IMG/VR virus record: IMGVR_UViG_3300027976_000275
Span: 1-20,237 of that record
Direction: 5' to 3' (one strand)
DNA length: 20,237 bases
Source of the DNA: a virus
Within the stretch, counting starts at the first letter, position 1; every line of letters starts with the position of its first letter. The notes below the pieces were generated by a model. The model did not search any database. It saw nothing but the letters and a program-made list of their open reading frames with translations, and was not told where the DNA came from. A program made the position numbers and the translations under genes. Positions 6,896-15,690 of this stretch are shown piece by piece.

Positions 6896-7728
6896 GTATA
6901 CTATTTAACGCAGAAGATCATAGTTATAAAAGTATTGATGATTCAGAAAAAATAGATTGGATAAGTGTGACTACTTTAGTATCTCATTTTAAAAAACCAT
7001 TTGATTCTAAAGCAGTTGCTCAAAGAGTTTCTAAAAGCAAAAGATCTAAATGGTTTGGTATTGCCCCAGTTGAAATTGAAAATATATGGAAAGCTGAAGC
7101 AAACAGAGCAACTACATTAGGAACTTATTATCATAATGAAAGAGAAGATGACTTATGTTCATTAGCTTCTATGGAAAGAGAAGGTGTTACTATTCCTATA
7201 TTTCCACCTCTTTCTGAAAAAGCTGGTGTTAGGCATGCTCCTAATCAAAAACTTGAACCTGGTGTTTATCCTGAACATATGGTTTACTTAAGATCTGCAG
7301 GAATTTGTGGTCAATCTGATTTAGTAGAAGTACTGAATGGTAAAATAAACATCATAGATTATAAAACAAATAAGGAAATAAAAAGAGAATCCTTTGTAAA
7401 TTGGGAAGGTTTATCTGAAAAATTAACGGCTCCTTTATCGGGTATAGATGATTGTAACTTTAATCACTATGCCTTACAGCTCAGTATTTATATGTATATT
7501 ATATTAAAGCATAACCCTACTTTAAAACCAGGAAAAATATTTATACATCATGTCAGTTTTGAAGAAGACAGTAAAGATAAGTATGGTTACCCAATTGCTA
7601 AATTAAATGATAGCGGAGATCCAATAGTTAAAGAAGTCATTCCTTTAGCAATGCCTTATTTGATTGATGAAGTACTCAGTATTATACATTACATGAGAAG
7701 TAATAAAGCTAATATAAAAAAGAAATGA
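6892..7728 (+). CDS. PD-(D/E)XK nuclease, Cas4/RecB-like
   Basis: 278 residues with a well-ordered active site: G77TYYH81 (the H of the RecB/Cas4 motif), E128 in YPE, GQSD143, then D156-Y157-K158 in IIDYKTNK, and Q196-x3-Y200 in ALQLSIY. These are motifs I-III plus the QxxxY helix of Cas4/RecB/lambda-exonuclease-type metal-dependent nucleases. All catalytic residues are present, so it should be active. The iron-sulfur cysteines of true Cas4 are not apparent. Coupled by ATGA overlaps to both the zinc-ribbon gene and the next gene, and two genes from the terminase, it probably processes DNA ends during replication, recombination or packaging; the exact substrate cannot be read from the sequence. 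Confidence 0.85.
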   Translation: MSILFNAEDHSYKSIDDSEKIDWISVTTLVSHFKKPFDSKAVAQRVSKSKRSKWFGIAPVEIENIWKAEANRATTLGTYYHNEREDDLCSLASMEREGVTIPIFPPLSEKAGVRHAPNQKLEPGVYPEHMVYLRSAGICGQSDLVEVLNGKINIIDYKTNKEIKRESFVNWEGLSEKLTAPLSGIDDCNFNHYALQLSIYMYIILKHNPTLKPGKIFIHHVSFEEDSKDKYGYPIAKLNDSGDPIVKEVIPLAMPYLIDEVLSIIHYMRSNKANIKKK

Positions 7729-8240
7729 TAATAAGACTGTTTGATGTGCAAAATGGAGCTGTTATTCCAACAGAACATTGCTATACTTTAAAGGCATTAA
7801 AAGATATAATGGATAATTATCCAGAAGAACATTTAAAAATATACCAATATTTGTTCTATATGACGTGTCCAAACCCTGACATGAACCCTTTCTTTCATAC
7901 TCCAGAAGTTGATAAAGAATCTTTAATCATAAATCAAATTGAAGGTTCTTTTTCTACTGAAGATGAAGACATATTTATGGCATTACAATTTTGTCAAAGA
8001 CTATATGAAACACCTACTTCAAGAGCTTATCATGGAATAGCCAAAGCATTGGATAATATAGCAAGATATATGGGTAATACTGCTATTACTGATGGTAGAG
8101 ATGGTAATATAAATCAGATCAGAGCTATTGCTAAAGATTTTGATTCAATTAGACAATCTTTTAAAGGAGCTTTTAAAGATCTTTTAGAAGAGCAATCTAG
8201 TAAAGTACGTGGAGGGATTGGTATGGCGTATGATCAATAA
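7725..8240 (+). CDS. Pre-terminase protein, candidate small terminase subunit
   Basis: 171 residues, ATGA overlap with the nuclease and 21 bp before the large terminase. Mostly helical: N-terminal LKALKDIMDNYPEEHLKIYQYLFYMTCP, central FMALQFCQRLYETPTSRAYHGIAKALDNIARYMG and a C-terminal basic, Gly-rich tail (KVRGGIGMAYDQ). No catalytic or helix-turn-helix motif is obvious. Position directly before the large terminase and helical composition make it a candidate DNA-recognition (small terminase) subunit, but that rests on synteny alone. The winged-helix-like protein at 5498 is an alternative candidate. Confidence 0.65.
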   Translation: MIIRLFDVQNGAVIPTEHCYTLKALKDIMDNYPEEHLKIYQYLFYMTCPNPDMNPFFHTPEVDKESLIINQIEGSFSTEDEDIFMALQFCQRLYETPTSRAYHGIAKALDNIARYMGNTAITDGRDGNINQIRAIAKDFDSIRQSFKGAFKDLLEEQSSKVRGGIGMAYDQ

Positions 8241-8261
8241 CTATTACAAAAATAATTATAT

Positions 8262-11200
8262 ATGAGTGAGATATACCAAGACATACCTTGTTGGGATAAT
8301 GGTGAATGGACTACAATTAGTTTTGATTCTAGAGAAATATTTGCTAATGCTATAAAAGATATTTTTTCTGAACCGGGTGAATATCACTTTGATGAAGTCA
8401 GTTTATTATTTAATGAGCAGGCCCAAATTTTTAGAAAGCAACATGTGTATTGTACAGCTCCTTTTAAATCAAGAGACTTTGTAACATACTGGGATGATCA
8501 AAAAAATAAGTGTAGAAAAGGAGTTTTTTACATGAAAGATTCTAAAAAATGGTTTATCACTCGTGATTATTACATGTGGTTAAACTTTTTACCAATATTT
8601 GATAAAGAACAACAATTATTTGATTTTGCTAAAATTAGAGATGCTCAGTATCATATGGCTCTGTATGAGCTTCTTGCAGAACTTAATCATCAACATGTAG
8701 CTATTTTAAAAAAGAGGCAGATAGCCAGCTCATACTTTCACATATCTAAACTACTTAATCAATTATGGTTTGAATCAGGGGTTACTCTTAAAATGGGAGC
8801 TAGCTTAAAAGATTATATAAATGAAAAAGGATCTTGGAAATTTATGTCAGAGTATGCCGCATTTTTAAATGAGCACACAGCATGGTATAGACCAATGTCT
8901 CCTGATAAAGTTTTAATGTGGCAACAAAAAATTGAAGTAAGAAAAGGTGATAGAAAAACTGAAGTAGGTCTTAAAGGTACTATGCAAGGAATGTCTTTTG
9001 AAAAAGATCCTACCAATGGTGTTGGGGGACCTGTTAAATATTTTTTTCATGAAGAAGCGGGTATTGCTCCTAAAATGGATCAGACTTATGAGTACATGCG
9101 TCCTGCTATGAAATCTGGTTTAATTACTACAGGTATGTTTATTGCTGCAGGCTCCGTTGGGGATTTGTCTCAATGCAATCCATTAAGAGAAATGATTCTC
9201 AATCCTGAATCAAAAGATATATATGCTGTTGAAACAAATCTTATAGATAAAAAAGGTACTGTAAAACCATCTGGTTTATTTATTCCAGAACAATGGTCTA
9301 TGCCTCCTTTTATTGATGATTATGGTAACTCGCTAGTAAAAGAAGCTTTAAAAGCTTTGGCTACTCAATTTGCTAAATGGAAAATTGATTTATCTCCAGA
9401 AGATTATCAATTAAGAATATCTCAGCATCCTAGAAATATAGAAGAAGCCTTTGCTCATAGAAGTGTTTCTGTATTTCCTCCACATCTTGTTGCAGCACAA
9501 CAAAGAAGAATAGAAGAAAAAGAATATTCTTATGAGTTTTTAGATATTATGACAGATGAGAATGGTAAAGTCATTGTTAAAGCATCTAATAAACAACCTA
9601 TTAAAGAATTCCCAATGACTAAAAAGACTGAAGATAAAACAGGTTGTTTAGTTGTATGGGAAAGGCCTATTGCAGATCCTACTTTTGGACAGTATTATGC
9701 TTCTATAGATCCAGTTTCCGAGGGCAAAGCGGAGTATATAGAAAACATGTTATACACACCAATAGGTAGAAAAAGAATAGGTGATGTTAAAATAGGTGAT
9801 AAAGTAATTGGTTCTAATGGACAATCTATTAACGTTATTGGTGTATATCCACAAGGAATAAAAAAATTATGTAAAATAACATTTAGTGATGGTCATAGTA
9901 TAAAAGTATGTGAAGATCATTTATGGAGTGTAAAATTATATGGTGGTACAAAAGGATTTATTACATTATCTGTAAAAGACTTATTAGATACTACAAAAAA
10001 AATTACTTATAATGGTACGGGAAGAAATATAAAAAAAGAATACAGCATTCATACTTATTATAAAAATAAACAAAATAGAAGTGCTTGGTCTATACCCATT
10101 GTTGAACCTATTACTTTTCAACCTAAAACATTAGAAAAAGTTAATGACAATTTTTCAGTAAATAGACAATCAATTCACCCTTATTTATTAGGAGCTTTAA
10201 TTGGAGATGGTGGATTATCACAAAAATCAGTAAGATTTAGTTCAGTTGATAATGAAATTATTGAAAAAGTTAAAAATACAATTACAGAAGATTTAGAATT
10301 AAAAAAAGTAAAAGGTGATAATTGTGATTATATAATAGTTACAAAAACAGGTAATAGAAATTCATTAACTCAAAAATTAAAAGACTTAGGGTTAATGGGT
10401 TTAAAGTCAAGTCATAAATTCATACCTGATGTTTATAAGTATGCTCTTTGCGCACAAAGAATAATATTATTACAAGGATTACTAGATACAGATGGTTCTT
10501 GTACAAATCATGGTGTAGAATTTTATTCATCTTCTAAACAACTTGCTTATGATGTAGTAGAATTAGTACAATCTCTTGGTGGAATAGCTAAAATTAGAAT
10601 GAAAAAAACTACTCATTTAGATGCTTATATTGTAAGAGTTAATTTACCAAGAGGGATCAGCCCTTTTATGTTATCTCGTAAAAAAGAAAAATATAAATTA
10701 TCAAAAGTGTTTAGTAAATATATTACAAATATAGAATATGTTGACGATGGTGAAGCAGTGTGTATTTCTGTTGATGCACCTGATAATCTTTATGTTACTG
10801 AACATGCTATTGTTACGCATAACACAACAACCTCAGAATCACTATGTTCCATATATGTAATGAAAGCTCCTGTAGAGGTAACTCGTGTTACAGGTATAGA
10901 AACAGAAACTTACATAGAGCCTGATAAAATAGTAGCAGCTTGGTGCGGTAGATTTGATGATTTAAATAAAACACACCAAAGACTAGAATTAATTATAGAA
11001 TGGTACAATGCGTGGACTGTTATTGAAAATAATATTTCATTATTTATACAACATATGATAGCAAGAAAAAAACAAAAATATCTAGTTCCTAAAAATCAAA
11101 TATTATTTCTTAAGGATTTAGGTGCTAATGCTAATGTATTTCAAGAGTATGGTTGGAAAAACACAGGAACATTGTTTAAACAACATCTTCTTAATTATGC

Positions 11201-11558
11201 TATAGAATATACTAAAGAAGAATTGGACGTAGAAACAAAAACAGACGGTACTATTGTAAGAACTACATATGGTATTGAAAGAATCCCTGACCCTATGCTT
11301 CTTGTAGAAATGCAGGAATATGCAGCAGGAGTCAATGTAGATAGACTCGTAGCTTTTTGTGCATTAGTAGCTTTTATGAGAATTCAACAAGCTAATAGAG
11401 GTTATGCTAAAAGAGTTATTATGGATGATTCAGCTAAAAACTTGCAAAAGTCCTCAAATTTGTTTACTTTAAATAAGAGTCCTTTTAGACATATGGGAAG
11501 AGGTCAATCATCAAAGAATCAAAAATTTAAAGGATCTCCTTTTAAAAATTTAAAATAG
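8262..11558 (+). CDS. terL: Large terminase (packaging ATPase/nuclease) carrying an intein
   Basis: 1098-residue precursor; removing the intein (490-854) leaves 733 residues. ATPase part: degenerate P-loop region KKRQIASSY (150-158) and Walker B YFFHEEAG (260-267). Nuclease part (RNase H fold): first acid in YYASIDP (D483), second in VIENN (E922) and third in GVNVDRLVAF (D1027). The product pumps phage DNA through the portal into the prohead and cuts the concatemer. The intein lies six residues after D483, within the joined sequence DPVSEGK/TTTSES, so the nuclease site should be non-functional until protein splicing. It is followed 7 bp later by the portal gene. The terminase identity is strong from motifs, length and synteny with the portal and capsid genes. 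Confidence 0.9.
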   Translation: MSEIYQDIPCWDNGEWTTISFDSREIFANAIKDIFSEPGEYHFDEVSLLFNEQAQIFRKQHVYCTAPFKSRDFVTYWDDQKNKCRKGVFYMKDSKKWFITRDYYMWLNFLPIFDKEQQLFDFAKIRDAQYHMALYELLAELNHQHVAILKKRQIASSYFHISKLLNQLWFESGVTLKMGASLKDYINEKGSWKFMSEYAAFLNEHTAWYRPMSPDKVLMWQQKIEVRKGDRKTEVGLKGTMQGMSFEKDPTNGVGGPVKYFFHEEAGIAPKMDQTYEYMRPAMKSGLITTGMFIAAGSVGDLSQCNPLREMILNPESKDIYAVETNLIDKKGTVKPSGLFIPEQWSMPPFIDDYGNSLVKEALKALATQFAKWKIDLSPEDYQLRISQHPRNIEEAFAHRSVSVFPPHLVAAQQRRIEEKEYSYEFLDIMTDENGKVIVKASNKQPIKEFPMTKKTEDKTGCLVVWERPIADPTFGQYYASIDPVSEGKAEYIENMLYTPIGRKRIGDVKIGDKVIGSNGQSINVIGVYPQGIKKLCKITFSDGHSIKVCEDHLWSVKLYGGTKGFITLSVKDLLDTTKKITYNGTGRNIKKEYSIHTYYKNKQNRSAWSIPIVEPITFQPKTLEKVNDNFSVNRQSIHPYLLGALIGDGGLSQKSVRFSSVDNEIIEKVKNTITEDLELKKVKGDNCDYIIVTKTGNRNSLTQKLKDLGLMGLKSSHKFIPDVYKYALCAQRIILLQGLLDTDGSCTNHGVEFYSSSKQLAYDVVELVQSLGGIAKIRMKKTTHLDAYIVRVNLPRGISPFMLSRKKEKYKLSKVFSKYITNIEYVDDGEAVCISVDAPDNLYVTEHAIVTHNTTTSESLCSIYVMKAPVEVTRVTGIETETYIEPDKIVAAWCGRFDDLNKTHQRLELIIEWYNAWTVIENNISLFIQHMIARKKQKYLVPKNQILFLKDLGANANVFQEYGWKNTGTLFKQHLLNYAIEYTKEELDVETKTDGTIVRTTYGIERIPDPMLLVEMQEYAAGVNVDRLVAFCALVAFMRIQQANRGYAKRVIMDDSAKNLQKSSNLFTLNKSPFRHMGRGQSSKNQKFKGSPFKNLK
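9729..10823 (+). mobile_element. Class 3 intein with LAGLIDADG homing endonuclease, inside terL
   Basis: 365 residues (precursor 490-854). It begins with Ala (AEYIENMLYTP), not Cys/Ser, followed by the block A continuation (KRIGDVKIGDKVIG). Block B is CEDHLW with H553 and W555; block F is AVCISVDAPDNLYV with C834; block G is VTHN ending at N854, followed by +1 Thr855. Trp in block B, Cys at F:4 and Thr before the His-Asn form the WCT triad of class 3 inteins, in which the F-block Cys is the first nucleophile. Two LAGLIDADG helices are visible, LLGALIGDGGL (642-652) and LLQGLLDTDGS (736-746), each with its acidic residue, so the homing endonuclease looks intact. The whole element is in frame. 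Confidence 0.92.
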
Positions 11559-11565
11559 AAAAAAT

Positions 11566-14316
11566 ATGCAAATCATAAATGCAATGCAAGCTAAGGCTGG
11601 AGCCAAAACTGATCAAAACAGAATGAGTTCTATTACACAGCCTTTACAGTTTCTTTCTAAAAAAGAAAAGAATGAAGAGTGGGCCGCTTGGAATTTAGAT
11701 TGGATTGAGTGGCAAGGACTAAAACAGCTTGGTAGAAATTCTCGTAGATTAATGAAAAATTATAAGCTTGCAAAAGGTATAATTGACAAATCTGATTATA
11801 TAGTAGAAACGGATAATGATTATAGAGATATTGTAGAAATACTTACTAAAGAAGATCAATCAGCTTTAGAGTTAAAGTTTTATCCAATTATCCCAAATGT
11901 TATTAATGTTTTAGTAGCTGAATTTGCTAAAAGATCAACTAAGCTTACATATCATGCTGTGGATGAATATTCATATAATGAAATGATGGAGCAAAAAAGA
12001 AGTATGGTGGAGGAAACTTTACTGTCAGATGCTCAAGTAAAACTTACAGCAGCTTTATTAGAACAAGGTTTAGATCCTGAGTCAGAAGAAGGACAACAAG
12101 CATTGTCTCCTGATAATCTTAAATCATTGCCCGAAATTGAACAGTTCTTTAAAAAAGACTATAGATCAATGATAGAAGAATGGGCTTCTCACCAACACAA
12201 AGTTGATGTTGAAAGATTCAAAATGAATGAGTTAGAAGAAAGAGGTTTTAGAGATATGCTTATTACTGATAGAGAGTTTTGGCATTTTCGGATGATGGAG
12301 GATGATTATGAAGTTGAATTGTGGAATCCAGCAATTACATTTTATCATAAATCACCTGACTCAAGATACATATCTCAATCTAATTGGGTAGGCAAGACTG
12401 ATATGATGACCGCTGCTGATGTTATTGACAGATATGGATATATTATGACAGAAGAGCAGTTGGCTTCATTAGAAGCAATCTATCCTGTTAAATCTGCTGG
12501 TTATAATATTGGAGGTCTTCAGAATGATGGTTCATTCTATGACGGTACAAAATCACATGAGTGGAATACTAATATGCCTTCACTAGCATATCGTCAGTAT
12601 ACTTCAGCTATGGGAGGAAGTGTAATAGATAACGGAGACATTATAAGTGATATACTAATGGAAAGTGAAGATTACCAAGATCAAGGTACAGCTTTCTTAT
12701 TAAGAGTATCTACAGTGTATTGGAAATCTCAAAGAAAAATAGGTCATTTAACCAGTGTTACTGAAAACGGTGAAGTAATTAATGAAATTGTATCTGAAGC
12801 TTATACTATTGTAAATAATCCTATTTATGATAATAGACTTTTTAAAAATAAAAATAAAGATAATCTTCTTTTTGGAGATCATATAGATTGGATATGGATT
12901 AATGAAGTATGGGGTGGTGTAAAAATTGGTCCAAATATTCCATCTTTTTGGGGTATGAATAATCCTGGAGGCTTTTCTCCCTTATATATTGGGGTAGATA
13001 AAAATAAAATGGGATCATTAAGATTTCAATTTAAAGGAGACTCTACATTATATGGTTGTAAACTTCCTGTAGAGGGAGCTGTGTTCTCAGATAGAAATAC
13101 TAAGTCTACTGCTTTATTAGATTTAATGAAACCTTTTCAAATCGGCTATAATATTGTAAATAATCAAATTGCCGATATTTTAGTAGATGAATTAGGTACT
13201 ATTATCATGCTTGATCAAAATACTTTACCAAGACATTCATTAGGTGAAGATTGGGGTAAAGGTAATTTAGCTAAAGCATATGTGGCAATGAAAGATTTCC
13301 AAATGTTACCTTTAGATACTTCTATAACTAATACAGAAAATGCATTAAACTTTAACCATTTTCAAAAATTAGATCTTTCTCAAACAGAAAGACTGATGTC
13401 TAGAATTAACATTGCAAATTATTTCAAACAACAAGCTTATGAAGTAATTGGTGTTAATCCTCAAAGAATGGGACAACAGTTATCACAAATGACAGCTACT
13501 GGTGTAGAACAAGCAGCTAGTGCTTCTTATGCGCAAACAGAAGTATTTTTTATACAGCATTGTGATTACCTAATGCCAAGAGTACATCAGATGAGAACAG
13601 ATTTAGCTCAGTATTATAATTCTACAAAACCTTCAGCAAGACTTACATATATTACAGGGGCCGATGAAAAAGTAAATTTTGAAATAAATGGTACTGATTT
13701 GTTAATGAGAGATTTAAATATCTTTTGTACAACTACTGCTAATCACAGAGCTATATTAGAACAGCTTAAACAAATGGCTATTCAAAATAATACAACAGGA
13801 GCAAGTATTTATGATCTTGGTAAAATTGTACAATCTGATTCAATTGCTGAACTTAATAAAGTTCTTAAATCATCAGAACAAAAACAACAACAAGAACAAC
13901 AACAACAACAACAACAAGCACAGCAATTACAACAAGAACAATTGGCTGCTCAACAAGAACAATTACAATTACAAATTCAAGCAGATGCTGAAAAACAAGA
14001 TAAACAACTTGAAAATAATGTAGTTGTTGCTGAGATTAGAGCTGCTGGATTTGGAGCTACTGTAGATATTAATGAAAATGAAATGTCTGATTATCAAGAT
14101 AGTCTGAAAGATATTAGACAAACTCAACAGTATCAAGATCAAACAAGTTTTCAAAGAGAAAAACTGTCTTCTGAAAATTTAAGAAATTCTCAAAAAATGA
14201 ATCTTGAACAACAGAAGTTACAAGTTCAGAAAGAAATAGCTGATAAACAACTTGAAATTGCTAGGGTTAACAAAAATAAATTTGATAAACCATCAAATGA
14301 TAAAAAGAAAAAGTAA
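11566..14316 (+). CDS. Portal protein
   Basis: 916 residues, 7 bp after terL. The N-terminal part (EEWAAWNLDWIEWQGLKQLGRNSRR, then a YKLAKGIIDKSDYI helix) and ALELKFYPIIPNVINVLVAEFAKRS followed by helical stem-type segments fit the portal proteins of crAss-like and related large phages. In phages the portal is a dodecameric ring at the capsid vertex that receives the terminase and passes the DNA. The last 150 residues are an unusual low-complexity helical tail, very rich in Gln (about 772-818) and then charged (FQREKLSSENLRN, QKEIADKQLEIARV), predicted coiled-coil. No known catalytic motif. The assignment comes from order (terL-portal-scaffold-MCP), size and sequence character, not from a profile search. 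Confidence 0.8.
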   Translation: MQIINAMQAKAGAKTDQNRMSSITQPLQFLSKKEKNEEWAAWNLDWIEWQGLKQLGRNSRRLMKNYKLAKGIIDKSDYIVETDNDYRDIVEILTKEDQSALELKFYPIIPNVINVLVAEFAKRSTKLTYHAVDEYSYNEMMEQKRSMVEETLLSDAQVKLTAALLEQGLDPESEEGQQALSPDNLKSLPEIEQFFKKDYRSMIEEWASHQHKVDVERFKMNELEERGFRDMLITDREFWHFRMMEDDYEVELWNPAITFYHKSPDSRYISQSNWVGKTDMMTAADVIDRYGYIMTEEQLASLEAIYPVKSAGYNIGGLQNDGSFYDGTKSHEWNTNMPSLAYRQYTSAMGGSVIDNGDIISDILMESEDYQDQGTAFLLRVSTVYWKSQRKIGHLTSVTENGEVINEIVSEAYTIVNNPIYDNRLFKNKNKDNLLFGDHIDWIWINEVWGGVKIGPNIPSFWGMNNPGGFSPLYIGVDKNKMGSLRFQFKGDSTLYGCKLPVEGAVFSDRNTKSTALLDLMKPFQIGYNIVNNQIADILVDELGTIIMLDQNTLPRHSLGEDWGKGNLAKAYVAMKDFQMLPLDTSITNTENALNFNHFQKLDLSQTERLMSRINIANYFKQQAYEVIGVNPQRMGQQLSQMTATGVEQAASASYAQTEVFFIQHCDYLMPRVHQMRTDLAQYYNSTKPSARLTYITGADEKVNFEINGTDLLMRDLNIFCTTTANHRAILEQLKQMAIQNNTTGASIYDLGKIVQSDSIAELNKVLKSSEQKQQQEQQQQQQQAQQLQQEQLAAQQEQLQLQIQADAEKQDKQLENNVVVAEIRAAGFGATVDINENEMSDYQDSLKDIRQTQQYQDQTSFQREKLSSENLRNSQKMNLEQQKLQVQKEIADKQLEIARVNKNKFDKPSNDKKKK
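13879..13977 (+). repeat. CAA-rich microsatellite coding poly-Gln
   Basis: CAA codons run almost uninterrupted inside the portal gene (Q772, Q774-776, Q778-784 and a Gln-rich continuation). Seven consecutive CAA codons lie at 13897-13917. Other frames show poly-Asn shadows. Such triplet tracts can vary in length by slippage without frameshifting. Confidence 0.85.
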
Positions 14317-14371
14317 TTAGCTATATAGTACAAAAAATTAAATAAAGTGTTTTAAATGTACCAAGTTTAAT

Positions 14372-14381
14372 TTGTATATTG
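14372..14381 (+). promoter_or_regulatory. Possible weak promoter before the scaffold-like gene
   Basis: TTGTATATTG in the 90-bp gap after the portal gene contains TATATTG, one base short of the TAnnTTTG -7 box, but there is no clear -33 TTG at the usual distance. Related TTGTATATT strings precede the genes at 3645 and 5214 (3630-3638 and 5181-5189). Evidence is weak; it could simply be AT-rich leader. Confidence 0.25.
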
Positions 14382-14406
14382 AAGTATAAACAAAAACCAA
14401 CAAAAA

Positions 14407-15663
14407 ATGAGTGAAGATACACAAGACCTTACTAAAGAGGTACAAGATTCTACAACGGTAGAACAGATTGATGTAAATATTGATGAGTTATTTGGTATGC
14501 CTGGTGCAGAAAGTATTATGCTTCCTGCTGATGGTAAATCTAGTAAACCAAAGTCAGTTTTTTCTAAGGAAAATATTGATATTGCGTTCCTTGACAATGC
14601 TATTACTAGTGAAGAAAGAGTAATAGAAAAAGAAAACAAAGCAGAAGTTGAAGAAACTATTGCTGAACTTGATGGCTTAATTGCTCAAGAAGAAGATGCT
14701 GGAAATAAAGGCAGACCGAAAGTAGATAAAAGTGGTCTTTATGATTTAGCACAAAAAATGATTGAAGACGGAGCTTTAGTAGCTTTTGATGATGATAAGT
14801 CATTAGAAGAATATACTACTAAAGATTTTAGAGAATTGTTTGAAGCTAATTTTGAAGAAAGAGAAGCTAAGATCAAAGCAAAAGTTCCAAAAGAATTTTT
14901 CAATTCTCTTCCTGAAGAACTTCAGATTGCAGCAAAGTATGTTGCTGATGGAGGTCAAGATTTAAAAGGATTGTTTAGAACACTTGCTCAAGTAGAAGAA
15001 ATGATTCAATTAGATCCTTCAAATGAGTATGATCAAGCAGAAATTGCAAGACAGTATCTGTATGCTACAAACTTTGGATCACCGGAAGAAATTGAATCTG
15101 AAGTACAAGATTGGAATGATTTAGGTAAGTTAGAACAAAAAGCAAATCAGTTCAAACCTAAGTTAGATAGAATGCAAGAAGAGATTGTTGCAAGACAATT
15201 AGCAGAGCAAGAGCATAAGAAAGAACAGCAAAATGCAGCAGCTCAAAAATATACAGATAATGTATATAATACACTTTTAACAGGAGAGTTGGGAGGAATT
15301 AAACTAGATAAAAAGATTCAGAGTCAATTGTATTCAGGATTAGTTCAGCCAAATTATTCTTCTATATCTGGTAAACCTACAAACATGCTTGGACATCTTT
15401 TAGAAAAGTATCAGTTTGTAGAACCTAGACATGATTTAATTGCTGAAGCTCTTTGGCTACTTTCAGATCCTGACGGATATAAAGGAAAAGTAAGAGAGCA
15501 AGGTAGTAAACAAGCTACTGAAAAAACAGTAAGAATGTTAAAAACAGAAGAAGCTAACAAAAATACAACAACTTCACATGATGAAGAAGAAACAAGAAGA
15601 CCTACATCTAAACCACAAAGAACAATATCTAGAAATACAGGAAATATTTTTAGAAAATTTTAA
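14407..15663 (+). CDS. Head scaffolding-like protein
   Basis: 418 residues, acidic in the first two-thirds and rich in Glu/Gln/Lys helices (EERVIEKENKAEVEETIAEL, DRMQEEIVARQLAEQEHKK), with a basic Ser/Arg/Lys tail (RRPTSKPQRTISRNTGNIFRKF region, last 22 residues). Scaffolding proteins typically are acidic, helical, sit between the portal and the major capsid protein, and end in a basic capsid-binding helix; all four points fit. No protease motif (e.g. Ser-His-Asp) is seen, so this is not an obvious scaffold-protease fusion. The leader AAAAACCAACAAAA (14392-14405) recurs before the gene at 18370. The scaffold role is inferred from position and composition. Confidence 0.68.
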   Translation: MSEDTQDLTKEVQDSTTVEQIDVNIDELFGMPGAESIMLPADGKSSKPKSVFSKENIDIAFLDNAITSEERVIEKENKAEVEETIAELDGLIAQEEDAGNKGRPKVDKSGLYDLAQKMIEDGALVAFDDDKSLEEYTTKDFRELFEANFEEREAKIKAKVPKEFFNSLPEELQIAAKYVADGGQDLKGLFRTLAQVEEMIQLDPSNEYDQAEIARQYLYATNFGSPEEIESEVQDWNDLGKLEQKANQFKPKLDRMQEEIVARQLAEQEHKKEQQNAAAQKYTDNVYNTLLTGELGGIKLDKKIQSQLYSGLVQPNYSSISGKPTNMLGHLLEKYQFVEPRHDLIAEALWLLSDPDGYKGKVREQGSKQATEKTVRMLKTEEANKNTTTSHDEEETRRPTSKPQRTISRNTGNIFRKF

Positions 15664-15690
15664 TTAGTAACAAATAAAAACAAATAAATA

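Noticed and set aside
6892-7728. True Cas4 linked to a CRISPR adaptation module
   Set aside because: No CRISPR repeats, no cas1/cas2 and no iron-sulfur cysteine cluster; the context is phage packaging.
9729-10823. Group I intron with a homing endonuclease in terL
   Set aside because: The element is fully in frame and has intein splicing blocks A, B, F and G at its ends; no RNA intron is needed.
13811-14023. Asn-rich ORF inside the portal gene
   Set aside because: It is the out-of-frame reading of the CAA repeats.
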